Shown: positions 16,698 through 26,940 of the stretch, piece after piece
Position numbering within the stretch: position 1 is the stretch's first letter
Layout: every line of letters starts with the position of its first letter
NCBI GenBank assembly: GCA_021156365.1
Contig: JAJNDK010000009.1
Coordinates: 124,001-188,000 of the forward strand
Direction: 5' to 3'
DNA: 64,000 bases
From: Bacteroidota bacterium
GTDB taxonomy: Bacteria > Bacteroidota > Bacteroidia > B-17B0 > Aurantibacillaceae
Made by a program: the position numbers and the translations under genes
Notes under the pieces: model-generated
Database searches by the model: none
What the model saw: only the letters and a program-made list of their open reading frames with translations
Told to the model about the DNA's origin: nothing

Positions 16698-19484
16698 ATG
16701 GACTACAATTTCACGGAAATAGAAAAGAAATGGCAGGCGCGTTGGGCGGCCGAAAAAACATTCAGGGCAGAGAACACTTCCTCCAAACCAAAATATTATG
16801 TGCTGGATATGTTCCCGTATCCATCGGGGGCCGGCCTGCATGTGGGGCATCCATTGGGCTACATCGCTTCCGATATTTTTTCACGCTACAAACGTCACAA
16901 AGGCTTCAATGTATTGCACCCGATGGGTTATGATTCTTTCGGTCTTCCGGCTGAGCAATATGCCATACAAACCGGCCAGCATCCTGCCCTTACAACCGAA
17001 CAAAACATTGCCCGTTACCGCGAACAGATGGATAAGATCGGTTTTTCCTACGACTGGGACCGGGAAGTACGCACTTCCGATCCGGAATATTATAAATGGA
17101 CACAATGGATCTTTATACAGCTCTTCAATTCCTGGTACAACCCCCGTGCAAAAAAGGCCGAGGATCTTTCCACATTGATACACATTTTCGAAACGGAAGG
17201 CTTCAAAGGACTTTCACATGATATCCTGACGAGCGACATCGAGCATGAGCTGAATGGCTTCACTCCTGCCGAATGGAAAACATTTGATGAAAAAAGAAGG
17301 AACGATATCCTGATGAATTTCCGCCTGGCATACCTGGGTGAAGCTTATGTGAACTGGTGCCCTGCTATGGGAACCGTGCTTGCCAACGATGAGGTGAAAG
17401 ATGGAGTGAGCGAGCGTGGTGGTTATCCGGTAGAGCGCAAGCTGATGAAACAATGGAGCATGCGCATCACGGTGTATGCACAGCGTTTGCTGGATGGCCT
17501 TGATAAGATCGACTGGACCGACAGTTTGAAAGAAGCGCAACGGAACTGGATCGGGAGAAGTGAAGGTTCGAGCCTTAGATTCAGTCTCAAAGACAGGGAA
17601 GGCTCCATCGAGGTCTTCACCACCCGCCCCGATACGATCTTCGGAGTGTCTTTTGTAACGCTGGCTCCCGAACATGAACTGGTAGACCAGATCACTACTG
17701 CCGAACAAAAAAAAGCAGTGGATGAATATGTAGCTTTTGCAAAGAACCGCAGCGAGCGCGAACGACAAGCCGATGTAACGAAGATCAGCGGCGTGTTCAC
17801 CGGTGCCTATGTGGGACATCCGTTTACCCGTAAGCCGATCCCGGTTTGGGTTGGTGATTATGTTTTGGCAGGATATGGAACAGGTGCTGTAATGGCGGTT
17901 CCTGCACATGATACACGCGATCATAAATTCGCAGGGCATTTCGGATTACCTCGTCCGCAGGTGATAGAGCCTGCTGCAGCGCATTCGTTTGAAGAAGATG
18001 CCTGGGGCGAGAAAGAAGGGAAGTTGATCAACTCTGATTTCCTCAACGGACTGGACGTAAAGGCCGCTATCAAAAAAGCAATAGAAGAAATAGAAAAATT
18101 GGGGATTGGTAAAGGCAAAGTGAATTACCGTTTGCGGGATGCAGTATTTGGCCGCCAGCGTTATTGGGGCGAACCGATCCCGATCTATTACAAGAATGGT
18201 ATTCCGCATGCATTGTCTTATGAGGAGCTCCCGCTGCGTTTGCCGGAAGTAGATAAATACCTGCCGACTGAAGACGGAGAACCGCCACTGGCCCGCGCCA
18301 ACAACTGGAAATACAAAGGTGAGTTCGATTACGAAACCACCACTATGCCGGGCTGGGCAGGAAGCTCCTGGTATTTTCTGCGTTATATGGATGCGAAGAA
18401 CGACAAGGAATTTGTAAGCAAAGAAACAGCGGACTACTGGCAGAATGTGGATTTATACTTAGGCGGAAGCGAGCATGCTACCGGGCATTTATTGTATGTG
18501 CGTTTCTGGACGATGTTCCTGTTTGACCGTGGATACATCAATGTAGAGGAGCCAGCTAAAAAACTGATCAATCAGGGGATGATACAGGGAACTTCCTGCC
18601 TTGTGTACCGTATAAACGGAACACAGAAAATCGTTTCTGCCGGTTTGAAAGACAAATACGAAACCACACCTATACATATCGATGTAAATTTTGCTGATAA
18701 TAATGCGGTGGATATTGACAAGCTGAAAGCATGGCGTGATGATTTTGCCAACGCCGAATTTGAGCTGGAAAGCGGAAAGCTGATCTGTGGGAACCAGGTG
18801 GAGAAAATGGGCAAGCGCTATCACAATGCTGTGAATCCAGACGATATGTGCAACAAATTCGGAGCTGACACACTTCGCCTATACGAAATGTTCTTAGGCC
18901 CATTGGAATTAAGCAAACCATGGAATACCAACGGGATCACCGGTGTATCTGGTTTCCTGAAAAAACTGTGGAGATTGTTTTACAAGGACGGAAATTTCGT
19001 AGTAAACAACGAAGCGCCGAACAAAGACGAATTAAAAACACTGCACAAAACGATCAAAAAGATCACGGATGATATCGAGCGTTTTTCGTTCAATACTTCG
19101 GTGAGTAATTTTATGATCTGTGTAAACGAGCTGACGGACCTGAAATGTAATAAAAAAGAGATCCTGGAGCCATTGCTGGTGCTGATCTCTCCTTACGCCC
19201 CACACATCACGGAAGAACTGTGGGAGCATTTAGGTCACAAAGAGAGTATAGCCTATGCCTCCTTCCCGCTGTTCAATGAGGAACATGTAAAAGAAACTTC
19301 TTTCAGCTATCCGGTATCTTTTAATGGTAAGGTCCGTTTCAATGTGGAGTTTGACCTGAGCCTGAGCAAGGAAGATGTGGAGAAAGAAGTGTTGACGCTG
19401 GAACAGACCAATAACTACTTAGAAGGCAAAGCTGCCAAAAAAGTGATCGTGGTGCCGGGAAGGATCATCAACATCGTGGTATAA
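16698..19484 (+). CDS. leuS: Leucyl-tRNA synthetase
   Basis: Charges tRNA-Leu and edits mischarged products. The 928-residue length and domain order fit Bacteroidota LeuRS. The HIGH motif appears as [16 protein letters not shown] at about 37-52. The editing domain (CP1) has [20 protein letters not shown]. The zinc-region and catalytic parts contain [14 protein letters not shown] and [16 protein letters not shown]. The signature normally read KMSKS appears as KMGKR in [17 protein letters not shown]. The anticodon-binding and C-terminal domains follow. The stop codon overlaps the next start by one base (TAATG). Confidence 0.97.
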   Translation: MDYNFTEIEKKWQARWAAEKTFRAENTSSKPKYYVLDMFPYPSGAGLHVGHPLGYIASDIFSRYKRHKGFNVLHPMGYDSFGLPAEQYAIQTGQHPALTTEQNIARYREQMDKIGFSYDWDREVRTSDPEYYKWTQWIFIQLFNSWYNPRAKKAEDLSTLIHIFETEGFKGLSHDILTSDIEHELNGFTPAEWKTFDEKRRNDILMNFRLAYLGEAYVNWCPAMGTVLANDEVKDGVSERGGYPVERKLMKQWSMRITVYAQRLLDGLDKIDWTDSLKEAQRNWIGRSEGSSLRFSLKDREGSIEVFTTRPDTIFGVSFVTLAPEHELVDQITTAEQKKAVDEYVAFAKNRSERERQADVTKISGVFTGAYVGHPFTRKPIPVWVGDYVLAGYGTGAVMAVPAHDTRDHKFAGHFGLPRPQVIEPAAAHSFEEDAWGEKEGKLINSDFLNGLDVKAAIKKAIEEIEKLGIGKGKVNYRLRDAVFGRQRYWGEPIPIYYKNGIPHALSYEELPLRLPEVDKYLPTEDGEPPLARANNWKYKGEFDYETTTMPGWAGSSWYFLRYMDAKNDKEFVSKETADYWQNVDLYLGGSEHATGHLLYVRFWTMFLFDRGYINVEEPAKKLINQGMIQGTSCLVYRINGTQKIVSAGLKDKYETTPIHIDVNFADNNAVDIDKLKAWRDDFANAEFELESGKLICGNQVEKMGKRYHNAVNPDDMCNKFGADTLRLYEMFLGPLELSKPWNTNGITGVSGFLKKLWRLFYKDGNFVVNNEAPNKDELKTLHKTIKKITDDIERFSFNTSVSNFMICVNELTDLKCNKKEILEPLLVLISPYAPHITEELWEHLGHKESIAYASFPLFNEEHVKETSFSYPVSFNGKVRFNVEFDLSLSKEDVEKEVLTLEQTNNYLEGKAAKKVIVVPGRIINIVV

Positions 19485-19972
19485 TGCCGGATATCCGCTT
19501 AACAGTAAAGAAAACGAAGCAGCGTTTTGAGATCACGAGTGTCCAAAGCGCCGTATATAAGTTGATGTTCACAGGCATCTTTATTTCGATTGCATTATTT
19601 CTTGTAGAGATCTTTGTTCTTGATACCGGGAACAGGTGGCTGGCACTGGCTGTTCCTATTCTTTTCCTGAGCCTCACGTTGTATATGTCGTCCCTTCGCA
19701 TACGTAACAACCGGCCAAAGATATTCGAATGGAAAGAGAACATCCTTTACATGAACGACGAATCCATTCAGCCGGGAACTTTTCTTAAGATCATACGTGT
19801 GAATAAAGGGAAACAGGCTCACAGCTATCTTTACCTGGTAAAAGAGAAAAACAAAAAGTGTATTTTCTTCAGTGCTGACGAACCGCAGGCCACACAGCAT
19901 GCAAAGGAACTGTCATATTTTTCGAAACTGAAGTTAGAACAGCATTCAGCTAAGCTAAGTCCTTTGTGGTAA
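19484..19972 (+). CDS. Membrane protein of unknown function, coupled to leuS
   Basis: A 162-residue protein whose ATG overlaps the leuS stop by one base, so translation is probably coupled. It has two hydrophobic helices at about residues 24-45 and 50-68, preceded by a basic N-terminus, and a cytoplasmic C-terminal part that looks like a small PH-like beta domain (PKIFEWKENILYMNDESIQP, then strands through KCIFFSADEPQ). No named family is recognised. Confidence 0.6.
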   Translation: MPDIRLTVKKTKQRFEITSVQSAVYKLMFTGIFISIALFLVEIFVLDTGNRWLALAVPILFLSLTLYMSSLRIRNNRPKIFEWKENILYMNDESIQPGTFLKIIRVNKGKQAHSYLYLVKEKNKKCIFFSADEPQATQHAKELSYFSKLKLEQHSAKLSPLW

Positions 19973-19996
19973 TTCCGGAAGAAGGTGGTAACCCGT

Positions 19997-20767
19997 TTAT
20001 TGCTTTTTCTTCGGTCCCAGCGTAAATGTAACTCCTGTACTCAGCAGCGGACGGAACGGATCATTGATAAGATGGTACTTGCCCTTACGGTCAGCATTGT
20101 TAATCGGCGTATTCAACAATGCCTGAAAAAACACCTGCACGTGACTCTTCACTTTTACAGTATAGGTAAAATAGTTATCCCATACGGCAGAGAGCTTTCC
20201 GAACTCATTAATATATTGATTGGTCATACCCGGAGTTCCATACGGTGGTCTTGGTGCGTCTATTCCATAATGGGTGGTCCGGTATGTATCTACATAATAT
20301 TTATAACGCAAATAGGCGAGCAGATGAAGCCGGGTGCCCACACTGAAGCTGTGTCGCTCATTCCTGGAAAATAATGTGAGATTGGATTGCAGGTATATTT
20401 TCATCATTGTATTGAAAATACTGATCCTCCTCGTATCATACATAGTTTCTCTCCCACCATAGTTCAGCACTCCCCGTTCATTTGAAAATTGGCGGATACC
20501 CACGTAATCCACAACGCCAAATCCGTATCCTGCCGAACTGGTGTTCATCAGTCTTCCTTTCGCAAATTTTGTATATCTGCCCACTCCCAGTGCTCCATAC
20601 TTAACCGAGCGTGAAAAATACATTTCTCCCTGGACAAATGTATTTTTGCTTACGTTATACGCAAGCTGGTCTTCCACATGCGTAAGTCCGATAAAAGTTG
20701 TATTCTGGAATTGACCTTGCTCCTTCTGAACATTGACATTTGCTACAGGTGTCACATAGGCAGGCAT
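19997..20767 (-). CDS. Outer-membrane beta-barrel-like protein, probably a lipoprotein with a disrupted start
   Basis: From the first standard start (ATG 20767) the protein has 256 residues with amphipathic beta strands and aromatic belts (for example VQGEMYFSRSVKYGALGVGR), so it is probably an outer-membrane or surface protein. That start leaves no export signal. However, the same frame stays open upstream and reads KLHPFAIPCIFLASCQLNSR, a lipoprotein signal with lipobox LASC, but has no usable start codon. An ATG at 20859 lies one base out of frame, before a run of five As; six As would give an in-frame MKKLHPFAIPCIFLASC start. Either a one-base deletion or a sequencing error is likely. Confidence 0.65.
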   Translation of the reverse strand: MPAYVTPVANVNVQKEQGQFQNTTFIGLTHVEDQLAYNVSKNTFVQGEMYFSRSVKYGALGVGRYTKFAKGRLMNTSSAGYGFGVVDYVGIRQFSNERGVLNYGGRETMYDTRRISIFNTMMKIYLQSNLTLFSRNERHSFSVGTRLHLLAYLRYKYYVDTYRTTHYGIDAPRPPYGTPGMTNQYINEFGKLSAVWDNYFTYTVKVKSHVQVFFQALLNTPINNADRKGKYHLINDPFRPLLSTGVTFTLGPKKKQ

Positions 20768-20981
20768 ATCCCTTTTTTTGTTTTCATAAAGGTATCTGCT
20801 GTTCAGCTGGCAGGAGGCAAGAAATATACACGGAATTGCGAAAGGATGTAGTTTTTCATAGGGTTTTATTGTATCCCAAATTTATTTAAAATTCCCATAT
20901 TCCAAAAATATTTGTAACAAACGGGACCGATCCTGTAAGGACCGGTATTAATTAAACGTACCTTTGCAAAAAGAAATTTCC

Positions 20982-21992
20982 ATGCGTAGAGATCTACCTA
21001 CCCTCTTCAAAAAAGCCCTTGCAAAATCAGGCCCTATCGTTATCATTACTCACTGGAGTCCCGACGGCGATGCCATGGGTTCTTCACTTGGCCTGTATCA
21101 TTACCTGAAAGCAAAAGGCAAAGATGTGAAAGTGATCATCCCGAATGAGTATCCGGAATTCCTTGATTTTCTGCCCGGAAAAAATACAGTTATCAATCAC
21201 CTGGCGCAAAAGAAAAAAGCAGAGGATGCAGTAAAAAAAGCCGGTACTGTATTTACCCTCGATTTTAATTCCTTCGGGCGGATAGAAGAACTGGGCAAAG
21301 CCGTCCAGGAATCAAAAGCGGTAAAGATCATGATCGATCATCACCAGGCACCCGATGACTACGCACAATTGTATTACCACGATGTAAATGCCTCTTCCAC
21401 CTGCGAGCTGATCTACGAATTTATAGTTGCACTCGGTGATAAAAAATTAGTGGATAAAAAGATCGCTACCTGCTTATATACCGGCCTGCTGACCGATACC
21501 GGCTCTTTCCGCTTCCCTTCTACCAGCGCCACTACACACCGCATCGTTGCCGACCTGATCGAAAAAGGCGCGAACAACGCAGATATTTACAATGCCATTC
21601 ACGATGATAATACGGTGGAGCGTCTGAAGCTTTTGGGATATTGCATCTCCGACAAGCTGAACGTACTGAACGAATACCACGTCGCTTATATCAGTCTTTC
21701 GGAAGAAGAGCAAAACCGTTTCCAGTACAAAAAAGGCGATACGGAAGGTGTCGTGAATTACCCGCTGTCCATCCGCGGACTGAAATTTTCCGTTTTCTTT
21801 TCCGAGCGCGATGGCATCGTAAAGATCTCTTTCCGCAGTAAAGGAAAATTCGATGTGAACAAATTCGCACGCACACATTTCAGCGGAGGCGGGCATAAAA
21901 ATGCGGCAGGCGGAAAATCAACCGTATCGCTCGATCAAACGATAAAAAACTTTTTAGCTGTTTTACCGTTATATAAAAAAGAATTAGCATGA
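20982..21992 (+). CDS. nrnA: Bifunctional oligoribonuclease / PAP phosphatase, DHH family
   Basis: Degrades short RNA oligonucleotides and dephosphorylates 3'-phosphoadenosine 5'-phosphate. With ATG 20982 the protein has 336 residues. DHH-domain motifs are visible: ITHWSPDGDAMGSSLGLYHY, LDFNSFGR, IDHHQAPDDY and GLLTDTGSFRFPSTS; the DHHA1 substrate domain has HFSGGGHKNAAGG. A TACCTTTG box at 20959-20966 could be the -7 element. The gene overlaps the downstream FKBP lipoprotein gene by four bases (ATGA). Confidence 0.92.
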   Translation: MRRDLPTLFKKALAKSGPIVIITHWSPDGDAMGSSLGLYHYLKAKGKDVKVIIPNEYPEFLDFLPGKNTVINHLAQKKKAEDAVKKAGTVFTLDFNSFGRIEELGKAVQESKAVKIMIDHHQAPDDYAQLYYHDVNASSTCELIYEFIVALGDKKLVDKKIATCLYTGLLTDTGSFRFPSTSATTHRIVADLIEKGANNADIYNAIHDDNTVERLKLLGYCISDKLNVLNEYHVAYISLSEEEQNRFQYKKGDTEGVVNYPLSIRGLKFSVFFSERDGIVKISFRSKGKFDVNKFARTHFSGGGHKNAAGGKSTVSLDQTIKNFLAVLPLYKKELA

Positions 21993-22552
21993 AAACCGGA
22001 TTAACAGGTATTCTTATTGCATCTGCCATATTACTTATTTCCTGCGGAGGAAATGAGAACAGGCAGCCCACTCAAAAAGAGATCGACGAGGCCCTGCTGA
22101 AACAGCAATTGCAGGAAGTACAGAAACCTTCGATGATACAGGAAAAAGACAATATCGATTCCTATGTAAAACAACACCAGCTACAGATGCAGACCACGGG
22201 AACGGGTCTCCGTTGCCAGGTGCTCCAGGCCAACCCGAAAGGAAGGCCGATCATTTCTACGGACATCGTAACGGTGCATTACAAAGTTAATCTGCTCGAC
22301 GGAACCGAATGTTATAGCAGCAAGAAAAAAGGACCGAAAACCTTCAAAGTGGATTTTGACAATATTGAAGACGGCATTCACGAAGGGATCAAGCTGTTGC
22401 ACGAAGGTGAAAAAGCGATCTTTATATTACCTTCTCACCTTGCCCACGGCCTTACCGGCGACAATGATATGATCCCACCGAAATCGCCTGTTCAGTATGA
22501 GATCGAAGTGCTGAGTGTAAAAAGCACTGGCTCCGGAGAAGTGGTTAAATAA
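21989..22552 (+). CDS. FKBP-type peptidyl-prolyl isomerase lipoprotein
   Basis: A 187-residue lipoprotein: residues 1-19 form the signal with lipobox LLISC, and the C-terminal 110 residues form an FKBP domain (DIVTVHYKVNLLDGTECYSS, LLHEGEKAIFILPSHLAHGL, MIPPKSPVQYEIEVLSV). It would catalyse proline isomerisation in the periplasm. Similar FKBP lipoproteins follow nrnA in other Bacteroidota and are often linked to gliding and secretion (GldI-like); I cannot claim gldI here. The ATGA overlap with nrnA suggests co-translation. Confidence 0.88.
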   Translation: MKTGLTGILIASAILLISCGGNENRQPTQKEIDEALLKQQLQEVQKPSMIQEKDNIDSYVKQHQLQMQTTGTGLRCQVLQANPKGRPIISTDIVTVHYKVNLLDGTECYSSKKKGPKTFKVDFDNIEDGIHEGIKLLHEGEKAIFILPSHLAHGLTGDNDMIPPKSPVQYEIEVLSVKSTGSGEVVK

Positions 22553-22565
22553 GTAAGTTTCTGCC

Positions 22566-23342
22566 TTACTCTCCTTTGAATACCGGTTTTCTTTTTTCTA
22601 AAAAAGCATTCACACCTTCTTTATAATCGTAGGTATTGGCAGCTTCGAACTGCACATCACCTTCGCGCTTCAATTGCTGATCCAGATCATTGGTCATGGC
22701 TTCGTTCAGCAGGCGTTTGGTAAGACCTATTCCTTTTGTCGGCATATTGGAAAGTGTAGTGGCTACTTCCATTGCTTTTGTATGCAGATCGGCATCCGTC
22801 ACTGTTTTATATACCATCCCGAAAGTAAAGGCATCAGCTGCAGAGACTTTATCACCCAACATCATCAGTGCTGTAGCCCTTTGAAATCCCACCAGGCGTG
22901 GCAGGAAGAAGGTTCCGCCGCTGTCCGGTATCAAACCGATCTTGCTGAATGCCTGTATGAAAGAAGAGCTTTCGGCTGCGATCACAATGTCACAGGCTAA
23001 AGCAATATTTGCACCCGCACCTGCAGCCACACCATTCACACCACACACGATAGGTTTTTCGATGCTGCGGATCTGTTTGATGATCGGGTTGTAATGCTCT
23101 TCTACTATTTTTTTTATTCCAGGTCCGTTCGGATCGATCGCTTCTGCAAGGTCCTGACCGGCACAGAATGCTTTTCCTTCGGCAGTTAAATAGATCGCAC
23201 GAACAGCAGGATCTTTTTCAGCCCTGCTCAGCGCAGTCTGCAACTCAAGCGCCATCTCCCGATTGAAGCTATTGAATTTATCAGGACGGCTCAGTTTTAT
23301 TTTTAATACGGCGTTTTCTGTCTCGGTGGTAATAAAGCTCAT
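22566..23342 (-). CDS. Enoyl-CoA hydratase/isomerase, PaaG-like
   Basis: A 258-residue crotonase-fold enzyme. FCAGQDLAEAID and CGVNGVAAGAGANIALACDI form the oxyanion hole region, and IGLIPDSGGTFFLPRLVG is the second signature. The GQDL and IPDSGGTFFLPR forms resemble PaaG (2-(1,2-epoxy-1,2-dihydrophenyl)acetyl-CoA isomerase) more than plain enoyl-CoA hydratases. No other phenylacetate genes are nearby, so the precise substrate is uncertain. ATG 23342 is the natural start. Confidence 0.88.
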   Translation of the reverse strand: MSFITTETENAVLKIKLSRPDKFNSFNREMALELQTALSRAEKDPAVRAIYLTAEGKAFCAGQDLAEAIDPNGPGIKKIVEEHYNPIIKQIRSIEKPIVCGVNGVAAGAGANIALACDIVIAAESSSFIQAFSKIGLIPDSGGTFFLPRLVGFQRATALMMLGDKVSAADAFTFGMVYKTVTDADLHTKAMEVATTLSNMPTKGIGLTKRLLNEAMTNDLDQQLKREGDVQFEAANTYDYKEGVNAFLEKRKPVFKGE

Positions 23343-23394
23343 AGTACTGGTATTTTGCGAAGCAAGTTAGTAAAATTTTGAACCATATAAGCAC

Positions 23395-23413
23395 ACTTCG
23401 ACAAACTCAGTGG
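23395..23413. repeat. Short dispersed repeat (ACTTCGACAAACTCAGTG type)
   Basis: CACTTCGACAAACTCAGTG is a fragment of the CTTCGACAAGCTCAG word family found scattered in Bacteroidota intergenic DNA. It is related to the copy at 2964-2986. Confidence 0.45.
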
Positions 23414-23462
23414 AAACTATAAGGCTATATAAGTTTATAAGCCGTCTAAGCAGCGATATTGG

Positions 23463-23534
23463 GCGCGCAGAGACGCAAAGGCCGCAAAGAAATAAGTTAT
23501 GTATAACACTTCGCGCTCTCTGCGTGAAACTTAT
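23463..23534. repeat. Compact inverted-repeat element, CGCAAAG/CGCAGAG family
   Basis: The left arm (23463-23495) reads GCGCGCAGAGACGCAAAGGC and further. The right arm (23508-23534) reads CACTTCGCGCTCTCTGCGTG. It is a short member of the family at 8746-8893, and its end touches the stop codon of the YyaL-like gene. Confidence 0.6.
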
Positions 23535-25555
23535 TTTTGTAGTATTTCCATTGCTTCCGGAATGCTCTCAACCGGCAGCTTACAGGCATTGTTCTCACAG
23601 ACGTAAATAAGTGTCTTGTCATTCACGAAACGGCCTTTCAGTAAGGGCAGATCGGAAGACTCATTACCATAAACAAACAGCGTATTTGGCAAATACGCTT
23701 CATTCATTTTTGTAAACAGCTCTTTTGCTTTTTCTCCTGCAATAGCTACCTCTCTGAAAGGGAAAAGCAATTCGCATTGCAGTATAGCCCAGTTGCTGTA
23801 GCCCGATCCGTAATGCATGATCTCGTCCTGCAGCCCCACACACATTTTTTTGGCGCGCTCCAGGTATTCAGGCACATGCAGGTAATTATGCAGCCTGAAC
23901 AGGTTCCTTGCCATCTGCGAGTTGGAAGCAGGGATCACATTATCGCTTATCTCCATTTTCCGTACCACCAATCCTTCATCCTCATCGGAAGTAAAATAGA
24001 AATACCCGCTTACCGGATCGGAAAAATGTTGTATGCAATATTCTGCTATACTATTGGCTTTTACCAGCCACCGTTCGTCAGCACTTATTTCAAACAAAGA
24101 CAAACAAGCTTCCGTTACAAAGGCATAGTCTTCGAGAAAGCCATTTATTTTCGCCACACCACCTTTATAACTGTGCAACAGACGACCGTTCTCTTCCAGC
24201 CTTTCATCAATGAAGTTCGCAAGCTGTTCTGCCTTTTCCTTATAGGAAGGAATAGAGAATGCTTTGTATGCCTCGCAATAGGCCGTGATCATCAATGCAT
24301 TCCAGGAGCACAGAGTTTTATCATCCAGCCCGGGGCGGATGCGTTTATCACGAACAGCCATCAGCTTATTCTTCGCGTCACTCAACAATGCAGTCAGCTC
24401 TTCCTCCTTCAACTGATGTTTCAGGCAAAATTCCTTTTCCGTTTCCTTCCGAAGCAGGATGTACTGATCGCCTTCCCAATAGCCTGTTTGGTTCACATTA
24501 TAAAAATCCGAAAAAATAGTGGCTGAACGTTCATCAAGAAGATGACCAATTTCTTCTTTTGTCCAGACATAAAATTTCCCTTCAACTCCTTCACTGTCCG
24601 CATCCAGCGCCGAATACAAATAACCTTCCGGATGCCTCAGCTCCCGGTCGATAAATACAATAGTTTCCAGCACTATTTTTTTATAGAGCTCGCTTTTCGA
24701 CTGGCGGTATGCATTTGAATACAAAGAGATCAATTGCGCATTATCATACAGCATCTTTTCGAAATGCGGCACTTTCCACTCTGCATCTACCGAATAGCGG
24801 GCAAACCCACCACCCAGCTGATCATAGATCCCGCCGAAAGCCATTTTTTGTAAAGTAAAATGCGTGTGCTTCAGTAGTTCTTCGTCCTTCGCTAAGGTTC
24901 CGTAATGTAACAGGAACATATAATTATTCGGCAACGGAAACTTCGGTGCGCGTGCCATTCCTCCTTCTTCACTGTCGAACATCTTTCTCCATTTAGCCAC
25001 GCTTTTTTCAAGGGTGGAGAGCTGCAGATCCTTTTCTTCCTGCTGTGCAAATAATTGCTCTGCGTGCAGCATGCCTTTGGTGAGCTCTATGGCATACTTT
25101 TCCATTTTCGGATAGTCTTTCTGAAAAATATCTGCAATATTGGACAAGACCTGCACCCATCGGTCCTTCGGAAAATAGGTGCCGCCATAGACCGGCCTAC
25201 CATCCGGCAAGGCAATGCAGTTCAGGGGCCAGCCGCCCTGCCCGGTCATCAATTGCACAGCCGACATATACACCTGGTCAATATCTGGTCTTTCCTCCCG
25301 GTCGATCTTTATGTTAATGAAATGTTCGTTCATCAAGGCAGCCACCTGTTCATCCTCAAAACTTTCATGTTCCATCACATGGCACCAGTGGCAGGCAGAA
25401 TAGCCTACACTGATCAGCAATAATTTATTCTCCGCTTTTGCTTTGTCCAGCACTTCCTGGTTCCAGGCGTTCCAGTTCACAGGATTGTGAGCATGCTGGA
25501 GCAGGTACGGACTGTTTTCATGGATCAGCGAATTGGTATGTTTGTGGTCTTGCAT
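23531..25555 (-). CDS. Thioredoxin domain-containing protein, YyaL/SSP411 (DUF255) family
   Basis: About 674 residues from ATG 25555 ([20 protein letters not shown]), the normal family start; the frame to 25612 adds an unrelated 19 residues. The N-terminal thioredoxin-fold domain shows [28 protein letters not shown] (the CHWC redox motif) and [20 protein letters not shown]. The remainder is an alpha/alpha-barrel glycosidase-like domain ([37 protein letters not shown]). The family is widespread but its substrate is not established. Confidence 0.9.
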   Translation of the reverse strand: MQDHKHTNSLIHENSPYLLQHAHNPVNWNAWNQEVLDKAKAENKLLLISVGYSACHWCHVMEHESFEDEQVAALMNEHFINIKIDREERPDIDQVYMSAVQLMTGQGGWPLNCIALPDGRPVYGGTYFPKDRWVQVLSNIADIFQKDYPKMEKYAIELTKGMLHAEQLFAQQEEKDLQLSTLEKSVAKWRKMFDSEEGGMARAPKFPLPNNYMFLLHYGTLAKDEELLKHTHFTLQKMAFGGIYDQLGGGFARYSVDAEWKVPHFEKMLYDNAQLISLYSNAYRQSKSELYKKIVLETIVFIDRELRHPEGYLYSALDADSEGVEGKFYVWTKEEIGHLLDERSATIFSDFYNVNQTGYWEGDQYILLRKETEKEFCLKHQLKEEELTALLSDAKNKLMAVRDKRIRPGLDDKTLCSWNALMITAYCEAYKAFSIPSYKEKAEQLANFIDERLEENGRLLHSYKGGVAKINGFLEDYAFVTEACLSLFEISADERWLVKANSIAEYCIQHFSDPVSGYFYFTSDEDEGLVVRKMEISDNVIPASNSQMARNLFRLHNYLHVPEYLERAKKMCVGLQDEIMHYGSGYSNWAILQCELLFPFREVAIAGEKAKELFTKMNEAYLPNTLFVYGNESSDLPLLKGRFVNDKTLIYVCENNACKLPVESIPEAMEILQK

Positions 25556-25783
25556 AGATACAAATGTACGTATGATAAAAGGATGCCAAAGCGACCGGTA
25601 TGAAAACAACATTCAGTTTCCGTTAAATTTTCGTATTCCACGCTTTTTTGCAGGGCTTTGTGCTGTCAAAAAGCCTATTTCCCGCAATTATTCGACATAA
25701 GGGCGAAAAAACCAGTCAAAATAGATTTGCCAATTAAAAAATAATCCCCTTATTTGTAATGTATACATTTAATAGAAAGAATT

Positions 25784-26851
25784 ATGGTTGCAAGTGCAGA
25801 TATTAAAATTACCCGTGTTGCGAAATCGCGTGTGGGTGAATACGATGTAAATAATGTTCCCTTTGGTAAAATATTTGCCGACCACATGTTTATAGCTGAA
25901 TATGAGAATGGAAAGTGGTCGAAATGTTCCATTCAGCCTTACGAAGATGTTCCGATGAGCTACGCACTCTCTGCATTGCACTATGGGCAGGCTATCTTCG
26001 AAGGAATGAAAGCATACAAATCGGATGAGGGTGTTGTTTCACTTTTCCGTCCTATTGACAATTTTAACCGTCTGAACAAATCCGCTATTCGTATGGCTAT
26101 GCCGGAAGTTCCCGAAGAGATCTTCATGGGCGGGCTTACCGAGCTGTTGAAGCTGGACAAGAACTGGGTTCCGGATGGTGATTTCGGATCTTTGTACATT
26201 CGTCCTTTCATGATCTCTACCGATGAAGCCATTGGTGTGAGACCATCCGATAATTATAAATTCGTGATCATTTGCTGTCCGGCAGGAAAATATTATGCAG
26301 AACCGGTGAAAGTGCTGATCGAGCATCATTATTTCCGCTCGGTAAGAGGAGGAGTCGGGTATGTGAAAGCTGCAGGAAATTACGGACGCTCTTTGTATCC
26401 GACACGCCTTGCACAGGATAAAGGTTTCCAGCAGGTGATCTGGACCGATTCGGAAACCAACAAATATGTGGAAGAATCCGGAACAATGAACCTGATGTTC
26501 GTTATTGATAATACCTTATTAACTCCTGCTTTGAGCGATACGATCCTCGCTGGTATTACCCGCGACTCCGTATTGGCAGTGGCAAGAGACTGGGGCTTGA
26601 AAGTGGAAGAGCGTAAGATCTCCACTGAAGAGATCATAGCCGCACATAATGCAGGTACGCTGATGGAAGCATTCGGTACCGGAACAGCAGCCACCATCGC
26701 ACATATCAAAGCGATCGGTTTTGAAGATCATTTATATGAGCTGCCTGCTGTTGAGGACAGAAAATTTGCACCAAAAGTTGATGAGTTCCTGCGTAACCTG
26801 CGCAAAGGAAGAGAGCAGGACAAGCACAACTGGATGCTGAAAGTTTGCTAA
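25784..26851 (+). CDS. ilvE: Branched-chain amino acid aminotransferase
   Basis: A 355-residue class IV PLP enzyme that interconverts Leu, Ile, Val and their 2-oxo acids. LHYGQAIFEGMKAYKSDEGV, SLYIRPFMISTDEAIGVRPS, VKAAGNYGRSLYPTRLAQDK (with the PLP Lys), VEESGTMNLMFVID and GTGTAATIAHIKAI match the eukaryote-like, roughly 350-residue branch common in Bacteroidota. A TAGATTTG box lies at 25723-25730, about 55 bp upstream, a possible -7 element. A terminator follows. Confidence 0.95.
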   Translation: MVASADIKITRVAKSRVGEYDVNNVPFGKIFADHMFIAEYENGKWSKCSIQPYEDVPMSYALSALHYGQAIFEGMKAYKSDEGVVSLFRPIDNFNRLNKSAIRMAMPEVPEEIFMGGLTELLKLDKNWVPDGDFGSLYIRPFMISTDEAIGVRPSDNYKFVIICCPAGKYYAEPVKVLIEHHYFRSVRGGVGYVKAAGNYGRSLYPTRLAQDKGFQQVIWTDSETNKYVEESGTMNLMFVIDNTLLTPALSDTILAGITRDSVLAVARDWGLKVEERKISTEEIIAAHNAGTLMEAFGTGTAATIAHIKAIGFEDHLYELPAVEDRKFAPKVDEFLRNLRKGREQDKHNWMLKVC

Positions 26852-26876
26852 CAGATATTTTTACCATCATAAAATC

Positions 26877-26898
26877 GGGCTGTCAAAAGCCCTTTTTT
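26877..26898 (+). terminator. Rho-independent terminator of ilvE
   Basis: GGGCT (26877-26881) pairs with AGCCC (26888-26892) around a six-base loop, followed by six Ts. It ends 47 bases after the ilvE stop. Confidence 0.7.
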
Positions 26899-26940
26899 GT
26901 GGAATCAAATTTGTGTTGCGTCTTAATTCAAAAATGAGCC

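Noticed and set aside
17214-17939. 241-residue open frame antisense to leuS
   Set aside because: It lies wholly inside a clear LeuRS gene on the other strand and shows no domain; it is a codon-bias shadow.
23777-24526. 249-residue open frame antisense to the YyaL-like gene
   Set aside because: Shadow ORF inside a well-matched protein on the other strand.
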